From NCBI GenBank assembly GCA_028291445.1, contig JAQGIA010000190.1:1-10342 (forward strand): a stretch of 10,342 nt of DNA, read 5' to 3'. The notes beneath the pieces were generated by a model that was given only the letters and a program-made list of their open reading frames with translations, ran no database searches and was not told where the DNA came from. A program made the translations under genes and the position numbers. Position 1 is the stretch's first letter. Each line of letters opens with the position of its first letter. Below, in pieces: positions 1 to 5,041 of the stretch. The DNA is from Belnapia sp. Its GTDB lineage: Bacteria > Pseudomonadota > Alphaproteobacteria > Acetobacterales > Acetobacteraceae.

Positions 1-1170
1 GGCACCGGCCGCGGCTGGGTGCGGGAGATGCGGCGCGGCGCCCGCAGCGCCCTGGTCGCCTCGCTGCTGCTGCTGGTGCCCTCCCTGCTGGTGCTGTGGC
101 ATGCCGGGGCGGTGCTGCGCGGCCTCGGCCAGGACCCGGCGCTGGCGGCGGGAGCGGAGGAATACCTGCGCCCGATGCTCTGGGGGCTGATCCCCTTCTG
201 CGGCTTCGTCGTGCTGCGCGGCTTCCTCGCCGCCATGGAACGGCCGGGCCCGGCGCTCTGGGTCACCGGGGCGGCGGTCGGGCTGAATGCCTTGCTCGGC
301 CTGCTGCTGGTCTTCGGCATCGGCGGCTGGCCCGGCATGGGCATCGCCGGTGCCGGCCTCGCCAGCACCTGCGCCAACCTGCTGATGCTGGCCGGCCTGC
401 TCGGGTTGGTGGCGCGCGACCGGCGGCTCGGCCGGTTCCGCCTGCTCGGCCGCTTCTGGCGGCTCGATGCGGCGCGGCTGCGCGAGGTGTTCCGCATCGG
501 CCTGCCGATCAGCGGCCAGATGCTGCTGGAAATCGGCGTCTTCAGCGCCGCCGCCCTGGCCATGGGCGGCTTCGGTGCGGTGGCGGTCGCCGCCCATGCC
601 ATCGCGCTGCAGGTCGCCTCGCTCACCTTCATGGTGCCGATGGGCATCGGCCAGGCGGCCACCGCCCGGGTCGGGCTGCTGGCCGGGGCGGGCGACCTGG
701 CCGGGGCGCGGCGGGCCGGCTGGGTGGCGATCGGTCTCGGCGGCGGCTTCATGGCGGCGATGGCGGTGCTGCTGCTGCTGGCCGCGCGGCCGCTGGCCTG
801 GGCCTTCCTCGACCCCGGCGACATCCATGCGGCGGCGGCGGCGGCGCTCGGCGCCACGCTGCTGACCGTCGCCGGGGTGTTCCAATTGGCCGATGGGCTG
901 CAGGCGGTGGCCGCCGGGGCGTTGCGCGGGCTGAAGGATACCCGGGTGCCGATGCTGCTGGCCGCGCTCGGCTACTGGGGCATCGGCATGCCGGTCGGCG
1001 TCGGCCTGGCCTTTTGGGGGATGCCGGGCTGGGCGGCAGGCCTGGGGCCGCTCGGGCTCTGGCTCGGCCTGGCGGCGGGCATCGGCATCGTCTCGCTGCT
1101 CATGCTCGGGCGCTGGAGCCGGCTTTCCCACAGCGCGCCGGCTGAAGGTGCGGTGGATTCCATCGCTTGA
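1..1170 (+). CDS. MATE-family multidrug/metabolite efflux transporter, 3' part
   Basis: Inner-membrane cation-coupled exporter of the MATE (NorM-like) family; the substrate cannot be told. The frame is open from base 1 with no convincing start, so the gene begins upstream. About 389 residues are visible where the family usually has 440-470, so roughly the first two helices are missing. The rest is a series of hydrophobic helices. Family signs are GLPISGQMLLEIGVFSAAAL (visible residues 167-186), whose Glu at visible residue 177 matches the conserved NorM helix-7 glutamate; AHAIALQ then PMGIGQAATARVG (198-225); the cytoplasmic GAGDLAGARRAGW; and FQLADGLQ...ALRGLKDTR near the last third. A polar tail of about 20 residues follows the last helix. 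The stop lies only 34 bp before the arsR start and overlaps its probable -35 box; nothing shows that the two are co-regulated. Family assignment is firm, drug specificity is unknown. Confidence 0.9.
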   Translation, partial: GTGRGWVREMRRGARSALVASLLLLVPSLLVLWHAGAVLRGLGQDPALAAGAEEYLRPMLWGLIPFCGFVVLRGFLAAMERPGPALWVTGAAVGLNALLGLLLVFGIGGWPGMGIAGAGLASTCANLLMLAGLLGLVARDRRLGRFRLLGRFWRLDAARLREVFRIGLPISGQMLLEIGVFSAAALAMGGFGAVAVAAHAIALQVASLTFMVPMGIGQAATARVGLLAGAGDLAGARRAGWVAIGLGGGFMAAMAVLLLLAARPLAWAFLDPGDIHAAAAAALGATLLTVAGVFQLADGLQAVAAGALRGLKDTRVPMLLAALGYWGIGMPVGVGLAFWGMPGWAAGLGPLGLWLGLAAGIGIVSLLMLGRWSRLSHSAPAEGAVDSIA

Positions 1171-1205
1171 TGGCAATATAGCCAATCGGCTATACAATGA
1201 GCCGA
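1167..1205 (+). promoter_or_regulatory. Probable promoter of the arsR-SRPBCC operon, likely leaderless transcript
   Basis: A TTGATG box (1167-1172) and TATACA box (1191-1196, running on as TATACAAT) are separated by 18 bp. A start about 7-9 bp past the -10 falls at or next to the ATG at 1205. No Shine-Dalgarno sequence lies between the -10 and the ATG, which fits a leaderless mRNA. The AT-rich patch stands out from the surrounding GC-rich DNA. The boxes are seen directly; promoter activity and start point are inferred. Confidence 0.5.
1177..1194. promoter_or_regulatory. Palindromic operator for the ArsR-type repressor
   Basis: TATAGCC-AATC-GGCTATA is a perfect 7-bp inverted repeat with a 4-bp centre, ending 10 bp before the arsR start. 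It fills the spacer between the probable -35 and -10 and covers the first four bases of the -10. AT-ended, GCC/GGC-type 16-18 bp dyads are the usual kind of site for small ArsR/SmtB winged-helix dimers, so autorepression by the adjacent gene product is the natural reading. Confidence 0.7.
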
Positions 1206-1555
1206 TGATCGCCCCCGCCGAGACCGCCCCGCTGGACCGCCGCTTCGCCGCCCTCGCCGATCCCACCCGCCGCGCCATCCTGGCCCGGCTGGCCCAGGGC
1301 GAGGCCACCGTCGCCGATCTCGGCAAGCCCTTCCGGCTCAGCCAGCCCACCATCTCCAAGCACCTCAAGGTGCTCGAAGCGGCCGGGCTGATCGAGGCCG
1401 GCCAAGCCGCCCAGTCCCGGCCACGCCGGCTGAAGCCGGAGGCGCTGCGCGAGGCGGCGCAGTGGTTCGAGGACATCGGCCAGCTCTGGTCCGACCGCTT
1501 CGACCGCCTCGATACCGTGCTGGCGGACCTGCAACGCCCGACCGGGAAGGAATAG
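1205..1555 (+). CDS. ArsR-family winged-helix transcriptional repressor
   Basis: Small DNA-binding dimer, 116 residues, a usual length for the ArsR/SmtB family. The fold runs from LDRRFAALADPTRRAILARL (residues 10-29) through the recognition helix LSQPTISKHLKVLEAAGLI (45-63) to a shortened wing and a C-terminal dimerisation helix. It has no cysteine at all: where metal sensors carry the CxC motif this protein has ADLGKPFRLS, so thiolate sensing of arsenic or cadmium is excluded. The ATG at 1205 is chosen because it follows the promoter and operator; an in-frame start at 1148 would add 19 residues with no family character and lies inside the MATE gene. The next gene begins 3 bp after the stop, so the two form one operon. 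ArsR-SRPBCC pairs are common; the signal is generally unknown. Confidence 0.9.
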   Translation: MIAPAETAPLDRRFAALADPTRRAILARLAQGEATVADLGKPFRLSQPTISKHLKVLEAAGLIEAGQAAQSRPRRLKPEALREAAQWFEDIGQLWSDRFDRLDTVLADLQRPTGKE

Positions 1556-1558
1556 CCG

Positions 1559-2083
1559 ATGCCTGCCGCCGCGCTCCCCATATTCACCATGACCCGCCTG
1601 TTCCAGGCCCCGCGTCCCCTGGTCTGGCGCGCCTGGACCGACCCGGTCCTGCTGGCCCGCTGGTTCGGGCCGAAGGGTGTCGCCAGCAGCGTCCTGCGCC
1701 ACGAGCTGCGGCCGGGCGGGATGCTGCACATCGCCATGCGGAGCCCGGACGGCCAGGTCATGTGGGGCCGGTTCATCTACCGGACGGTGGAGGCGCCCAG
1801 CCGCCTGGTCTGGCTGCATGGCTTCGGCGATGCCGCGGGCAATCTCGCCCGCGCGCCCTTCTCCCCAGGCTGGCCGTTGCAGATGCTGACGACCGTCCGC
1901 TTCGAGGAGGCTGGCGACGCCACCCGCATGACGCTGACCTTGGTGCCGCATGAGGCCACGGCCGAGGAATGCGCCGTCTTCGCCGCCAACCTCCAATCCA
2001 TGCATCAGGGCTGGTCGGGCAGCTTCGAGCAGCTCGATGCCGTTCTCGCCGCCGGCCCCATCGCCAGCCACATTGCCGGGTAA
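1559..2083 (+). CDS. SRPBCC (START-like/AHSA1) domain protein
   Basis: Soluble 174-residue helix-grip protein of the SRPBCC superfamily, AHSA1-like branch, expected to hold a hydrophobic ligand in its central cavity. Visible family signs are FQAPRPLVWRAWTDP (residues 15-29), LLARWFGPKG (31-40), RPGGMLHIAMRSPDG (51-65), the strand LTLVPHEAT (126-134) and the closing helix GWSGSFEQLDAVLA (151-164). The start follows a good ribosome site, GGAAGGAA (1545-1552), 6 bp before ATG and 3 bp after the arsR stop, so it is probably translated from the arsR mRNA and repressed with it. In such pairs the SRPBCC protein has been proposed to bind or process the compound sensed by the repressor; here that is inference only. 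No enzymatic residues can be pointed to. Confidence 0.88.
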   Translation: MPAAALPIFTMTRLFQAPRPLVWRAWTDPVLLARWFGPKGVASSVLRHELRPGGMLHIAMRSPDGQVMWGRFIYRTVEAPSRLVWLHGFGDAAGNLARAPFSPGWPLQMLTTVRFEEAGDATRMTLTLVPHEATAEECAVFAANLQSMHQGWSGSFEQLDAVLAAGPIASHIAG

Positions 2084-2095
2084 GCAGGATGGCGG

Positions 2096-2124
2096 CGGCT
2101 GCGCGCGAGCCCCGGGCGCTGCCG
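2096..2124 (+). terminator. Possible terminator stem after the SRPBCC gene
   Basis: CGGCTGCGC and GCGCTGCCG can pair over 9 bp with one T-T mismatch around an 11-base loop, starting 12 bp after the SRPBCC stop. There is no T-run behind it, so if it ends transcription it does so without the classical tract. Weak call. Confidence 0.3.
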
Positions 2125-2168
2125 GCCTCGCTGACGCAGCAGGTGAATTGCGCGACAGAACAAGGATT

Positions 2169-2191
2169 GCAACGATGGCCGCGTTGCCATC
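2169..2191. repeat. Overlapping inverted repeats upstream of the peroxidase gene
   Basis: GCAACG (2169-2174) and CGTTGC (2182-2187) form a perfect 6-bp dyad with a 7-bp centre. GATGGC (2174-2179) and GCCATC (2186-2191) form a second perfect 6-bp dyad with a 6-bp centre. The two use overlapping bases and cannot fold at once. They lie 49 bp before the peroxidase start, in the only place a promoter or leader for that gene could be. An operator or leader element is possible; no clear -35/-10 pair was recognised. Confidence 0.3.
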
Positions 2192-2239
2192 ACCGGCGGT
2201 CATGGTCTAGCGCAAGGCTTCACCGTCCGGAGCACCGCC

Positions 2240-3265
2240 ATGCAGTCCCGCCCCCTGCTGCTTGCCTCGCTGCTCGTCCTCGGCAGCTTCGCCGTGGCGC
2301 CGGCCCAGACCCATGCCCAAGCCCCGGCCCAAGCCCCGACCCAAGTCCAGTCCCAGGACGCCACGCTCGGCCAGCGCCTGTTCGACGTCATGTCGCGCAA
2401 CAACCCCGAGGTTTTGCCCGGCCGCCGCGTCAACCACGCCAAGGGCGCGGTCTATACCGGCAGCTTCACCGCCTCGCCGGATGCGGCGACGCTCAGCATC
2501 GCGCCGCACCTCCAGGGCCAGCCGGTACCCATGGTGATCCGCTTCTCGCTGGCGGGCGGCGTCATCGCGGTGCCGGATAAGTCGGTGCCGGTGCATGGCA
2601 TGGCGATGAGCTTCCAACTGCCGGACGGCCGCTCCACCGACCTGATGTGCATCAACGTGCCGGTCTTCGTCTCGCCGACGCCGGAGGAGTTCATCGCCTT
2701 CAACGAAGCCGCCCAGGCCAGCCCACCCGGCAGCCCGGCGCCGACCGCGCTGCAGCGCTTCATCGGCAGCCACCCCGCGGCACAGCGCTTCCTCGCCGCG
2801 CTGAAGCCGATGCCGCAGAGCTTCGGCACCGAGAGCTACTTCGCCATTCACGCCTTTCGTCTCACCAATGCCGCCGGCGAGACCCGCAACATCCGTTGGC
2901 GCATCGTCCCCGAAGCCGGCTACGCCGCCCGCAGCGCCGAGGAGGCCGTCGCCAGCCCGCCCAACGCGCTGTTCGACGAGCTTGAAGCCCGCACCAAAGC
3001 CGGCCCTGTCGCATTCCGCCTGGAAGCCCAGATCGGCGAAGCTGGCGACCCGACCAACGACCCCACCATCGCCTGGCCGGAGGAGCGCCGCGTGGTCAAT
3101 CTCGGCCGTATCCTGGTGACCGGCGAGGTGCCGAATACGGCCGAGGCGGAAAAGCCGATCGGCTTCCTGGCGGGCAAGGAACTGCCGGGGCTGGCGCGCG
3201 GCGACGACCCGTTCTTCGCGGCCCGGGATGCGGTCTATGCCCTGGCTTTCGCGCGGCGGCATTAA
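2240..3265 (+). CDS. Exported catalase-related peroxidase (SrpA-like minimal catalase)
   Basis: Heme peroxidase of the catalase superfamily, expected in the periplasm, where it would use H2O2 or organic peroxides. At 341 residues it is a minimal catalase core, much shorter than classical catalases (about 480 or more). A Sec signal peptide is plain: MQSRP, a hydrophobic stretch LLLASLLVLG (6-15), then a likely AxA cleavage near residues 20-28, followed by a low-complexity AQAPAQAPTQ spacer. Core motifs: GRRVNHAKG (61-69) with catalytic His66; RFSLAGG (101-107); distal Asn139 in CINVPVF; FAIHAFRLTNAAGE (201-214); DPTIAWPEERRVVNLG (274-289); and ARDAVYALAFARR (328-340), giving the R-x-x-x-Y pair Arg329/Tyr333 for the proximal heme ligand. 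The ribosome site GGAG (2229-2232) is 7 bp before ATG. The gene stands alone and converges on the KGG gene. Catalase versus peroxidase preference cannot be told. Confidence 0.88.
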   Translation: MQSRPLLLASLLVLGSFAVAPAQTHAQAPAQAPTQVQSQDATLGQRLFDVMSRNNPEVLPGRRVNHAKGAVYTGSFTASPDAATLSIAPHLQGQPVPMVIRFSLAGGVIAVPDKSVPVHGMAMSFQLPDGRSTDLMCINVPVFVSPTPEEFIAFNEAAQASPPGSPAPTALQRFIGSHPAAQRFLAALKPMPQSFGTESYFAIHAFRLTNAAGETRNIRWRIVPEAGYAARSAEEAVASPPNALFDELEARTKAGPVAFRLEAQIGEAGDPTNDPTIAWPEERRVVNLGRILVTGEVPNTAEAEKPIGFLAGKELPGLARGDDPFFAARDAVYALAFARRH

Positions 3266-3277
3266 TCAGCCAGCCAG

Positions 3278-3316
3278 AGCGACAAACGTCAGCGCCAAAC
3301 GCCAGCGACAAATGCC
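3278..3316. repeat. Three tandem 13-bp repeats just after the peroxidase gene
   Basis: AGCGACAAACGTC, AGCGCCAAACGCC and AGCGACAAATGCC follow one another at exactly 13-bp spacing, starting 12 bp after the peroxidase stop codon. The core AGCG(A/C)CAAA(C/T)G is kept in all three. They are non-coding on both strands. No function is known; a protein-binding cluster or a slippage product are both possible. Confidence 0.6.
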
Positions 3317-3339
3317 CCGGGCCATTGCTGTCCCGGGGC
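3314..3339. terminator. GC-only hairpin between convergent genes, possible bidirectional terminator
   Basis: GCCCCGGG (3314-3321) and CCCGGGGC (3332-3339) form a perfect 8-bp stem with a 10-base loop. It lies between the 3' ends of the peroxidase (+) and KGG (-) genes, where a shared terminator is expected. No T-tract follows on either strand, so it would act as a strong stem without the usual run of U. Confidence 0.5.
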
Positions 3340-3371
3340 GCGGTCATCAGCCTGTCAAGGCGAGGGGTGCG

Positions 3372-3683
3372 TCAGCTCTTGCCGCCCTTCCGGCCGGCTT
3401 CGCTCGCCTTCTCGCGGTCATTCGCGAAATTCCCGCCGCCGCCGCCGCCGCCACTGCCGCCGCCGCTACCACCACCGCTGCCGCCGCTACCACCACCGCT
3501 GCCGCCGCCATGGCTGGCTTGGCCGCCCTGGCGTCCCGCTTCGGCCGCCTTCTCGCGGTCATTGGCGAAATTAGCCGGGTTATTCTCCTGGCCCTGGTGC
3601 GTACCGCCGACATGGCCGGCTTCGCGCGCCTTCTCGCGGTCGTTCGCGAAGTTGCCGGGGTTGCCGTTATTGTTGCTCGACAT
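3372..3683 (-). CDS. KGG-repeat general stress protein (GsiB/con-10/YciG-like)
   Basis: Small, very hydrophilic and probably disordered protein of 103 residues with three stress-induced KGG modules: NFANDREKAREAGHVGG (residues 11-27), NFANDREKAAEAGRQGG (38-54) and NFANDREKASEAGRKGG (85-101). Modules two and three are held apart by a 26-residue Gly/Ser linker (59-84). It has no Cys, Trp or Tyr. Relatives such as Bacillus GsiB and fungal con-10 are made under general stress or drying and are thought to protect other molecules; no enzymatic role is expected. The start at 3683 is chosen because AAGGAG (3689-3694) sits 5 bp before it; an upstream in-frame ATG at 3710 would add nine residues and has no ribosome site. 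The linker DNA is itself repetitive (21-bp tandem copy and six GCC triplets), so linker length may vary between strains. Confidence 0.9.
   Translation of the reverse strand: MSSNNNGNPGNFANDREKAREAGHVGGTHQGQENNPANFANDREKAAEAGRQGGQASHGGGSGGGSGGSGGGSGGGSGGGGGGGNFANDREKASEAGRKGGKS
3435..3452. repeat. (GCC)6 triplet run in the KGG-protein linker
   Basis: Six consecutive GCC triplets on the + strand, read as GGC glycine codons in the KGG gene, which give most of the seven-glycine run just before the last KGG module. Changes in copy number would stay in frame and only alter linker length. Confidence 0.8.
3460..3501. repeat. Perfect 21-bp tandem duplication in the KGG-protein linker
   Basis: CCGCCGCTACCACCACCGCT plus G is present twice without a single difference (3460-3480 and 3481-3501). 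Twenty-one bases equal seven codons, so the duplication keeps the frame and repeats a seven-residue Gly/Ser block. The perfect identity suggests a recent event. Confidence 0.9.
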
Positions 3684-3702
3684 GGTGTCTCCTTTGCTCC
3701 AG

Positions 3703-3722
3703 CTCGCCATTGGTGTGGCGAG
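3703..3722 (-). promoter_or_regulatory. Hairpin in the KGG-gene leader
   Basis: CTCGCCA and TGGCGAG form a perfect 7-bp dyad with a 6-bp loop. In the leftward mRNA it would fold 8 bases ahead of the AAGGAG ribosome site. It could be an RNA element affecting translation or stability, or an operator in DNA. The fold is seen in the sequence; the role is inference. Confidence 0.45.
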
Positions 3723-3739
3723 TCAGTGAAACACCCAAG

Positions 3740-3764
3740 ACCCGACCGGGTTTTCAGTTGTTCC
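3740..3764 (-). promoter_or_regulatory. Weak candidate for an EcfG-type stress promoter of the KGG gene
   Basis: Read leftward, GGAAC (3764-3760) matches the -35 of the alphaproteobacterial general-stress sigma factor EcfG. At the proper 16-17 bp distance the -10 is poor (around GGTC/GGGT instead of CGTT). A KGG protein would be a typical member of that regulon, which is why it is listed, but the sequence match is only half present. Confidence 0.22.
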
Positions 3765-3887
3765 GCATAGTAATTCGGCCCATGGATGCCGCGCCCGCTC
3801 ATTACGAACCGGTCCATGACCTGAATTTAGGCCAGATGAAGTAATTGTTTTCTGAAGTCGGTATTATAAATACTTTGCATCGAGCCG

Positions 3888-3906
3888 GCCTGGAAAGTTT
3901 CCAGGC
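3888..3906 (-). terminator. Perfect 19-bp palindrome, possible terminator of the dehydrogenase operon
   Basis: GCCTGGAAA-G-TTTCCAGGC is fully self-complementary about one central base; as RNA it gives a 7-8 bp stem with a tight loop. It lies 77 bp downstream of the leftward dehydrogenase stop. No T-tract follows on the - strand. The alternative is a binding site for a dimeric regulator. Confidence 0.4.
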
Positions 3907-3982
3907 TATCGGCGGGCAGGGAGCCAAAGCCTGTCTCCATGCCGCCGACCCTTTCCCCTTCCTCAAGGATACGGTGCGGACT

Positions 3983-4990
3983 CTAATCCGACTCCGGTGG
4001 AATCACATTGGTCCGGCGTCCCTCCACCAGCACGTCCCGCATCGTCTCCATGCTCTTGATGCGGATATCGCGCCAGGCCTCGGGCGAATGGAAGGCGATA
4101 TGCGGGGTGATCACCACCCGCCCGCGCAGCCAGTCCTCCTGGTCCCGATAGGCCCGCAGCAGGCCGGGGATCGGCGCCACCGGCGGCTCCTCCGGGATCA
4201 CGTCGAGCCCGGCCCCGGCCAGGTGCCCATCCCGCAGGCAGCGTTCCAGTGCATCGATGTCGAGGATCGGCCCGCGCGCGGTATTCACCACCACCGCGCC
4301 CGGCGGCAGCAGCCGCAATTCCCGCTCGCCGATCAGCCCGCGCGTGCTCCGCGTCAACGGGCAATGGATCGACAGCACGTCGGATTGCGCCAGCAGCTCG
4401 TCCATCGTCCGCGCCCGGCCGATGCCGACGGCGCGGTCCCAGCCATTCGGCTGGTTCGGGTCGTAGAACACCACCTTGTAGCCGAAGGCTTTCGCCCGCA
4501 GCGCCGCCGCCACGCCGATCCGGCCGAGACCGAGGATGCCGAAGGTCTGCACCTCCTGCCGCCGGACGATGGCGGAGGGCATGACGGCCCAGGGTGCCGG
4601 GGAGGGGCCACGCTGGGTATCGTGATACAGCAACAGGCCCCGCCGCAGCGAGACTGCCAGCAGCACGGCGAATTCGGCGACCTCCTGGGTGCCGTAATCC
4701 GGCAGGTTGCAGACCGTGATGCCCCGCGCCGCCGCCGCCGCCCGGTCGACCCGGTCGTAGCCGACGCCCATCCGCACGATGACCTTCAGCTTCGGGAAGC
4801 GGGCGATCTGCTCCGCCGGCACCCACATCCGCAAGGTCATCAGCCCGTCGACCTCGGCGCAGAGCGCATCCGGCAGATCGGCCAGGCTGGTCGTCGCATT
4901 GCCTTGCACCATCCGCACGCCCGGACCGAGGATCTCCCGCTCGGGAATCGTATCCGGATAGAGCCCCTCGGGCTCCAGCACCGTCAGCAC
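3983..4990 (-). CDS. D-isomer-specific 2-hydroxyacid dehydrogenase (CtBP-like branch)
   Basis: NAD-dependent oxidoreductase that interconverts a 2-keto acid and a D-2-hydroxy acid in the cytoplasm; the natural substrate is not evident. With the GTG at 4990 it has 335 residues, normal for the family. Seen: RMGVGYDRVD (73-82) and the CtBP-like NLPDYGTQEVAEFAV (95-109); Rossmann motif GILGLGRIG (151-159); acidic Asp177 after strand two, pointing to NAD; NTARG with catalytic Arg239; DVIPEEPP with catalytic Glu268; TPHIAFHSPEAW with catalytic His297. The complete R-E-H triad argues for an active enzyme. The start was chosen because AGGGGAGG (4998-5005) lies 7 bp before it; an adjacent GTG at 4993 or one at 5038 remain possible. 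It follows the XRE regulator on the same strand by 51 bp and is probably co-transcribed with it. Confidence 0.88.
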   Translation of the reverse strand: MLTVLEPEGLYPDTIPEREILGPGVRMVQGNATTSLADLPDALCAEVDGLMTLRMWVPAEQIARFPKLKVIVRMGVGYDRVDRAAAAARGITVCNLPDYGTQEVAEFAVLLAVSLRRGLLLYHDTQRGPSPAPWAVMPSAIVRRQEVQTFGILGLGRIGVAAALRAKAFGYKVVFYDPNQPNGWDRAVGIGRARTMDELLAQSDVLSIHCPLTRSTRGLIGERELRLLPPGAVVVNTARGPILDIDALERCLRDGHLAGAGLDVIPEEPPVAPIPGLLRAYRDQEDWLRGRVVITPHIAFHSPEAWRDIRIKSMETMRDVLVEGRRTNVIPPESD

Positions 4991-5041
4991 CACGTCGCCT
5001 CCCCTGGATTGGTTCGGCCGAGGATGCGGTCGCCCCACCGC

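Larger units (their letters stand above)
3684..3982. other. Gene-free interval with leader structure and AT-rich segment
   Basis: About 300 bp lie between the KGG start and the hydroxyacid dehydrogenase stop, both leftward. No credible gene was found. It holds the KGG ribosome site and leader hairpin (3703-3722), a possible stress-sigma -35 element (3760-3764, GGAAC on the - strand), an AT-rich patch around 3836-3880 with a perfect TATAAT on the - strand (3868 to 3863), and a 19-bp perfect palindrome (3888-3906). The palindrome is 77 bp past the dehydrogenase stop. The AT-rich part differs from everything else in the window in base composition. Confidence 0.7.

Noticed and set aside
1148..1204. 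Upstream in-frame start for the ArsR gene
   Set aside because: It lies inside the MATE gene and upstream of the probable promoter and operator; the added residues have no family similarity.
1190..2203. Leftward open frame (337 codons) opposite the ArsR-SRPBCC operon
   Set aside because: It is a shadow of two genes with clear families, good spacing and an operator on the other strand.
3740..3754. AAGACCC/GGGTTTT stem followed by T residues as a rightward terminator
   Set aside because: No rightward gene ends nearby, since the peroxidase already has a hairpin 400 bp earlier; the T residues are part of the stem.
3228..3770. Rightward frame with an Ala/Thr-rich repeat across the KGG gene
   Set aside because: The repeat comes from the antisense of the Gly/Ser linker codons; the - strand frame has the KGG modules and a strong ribosome site.
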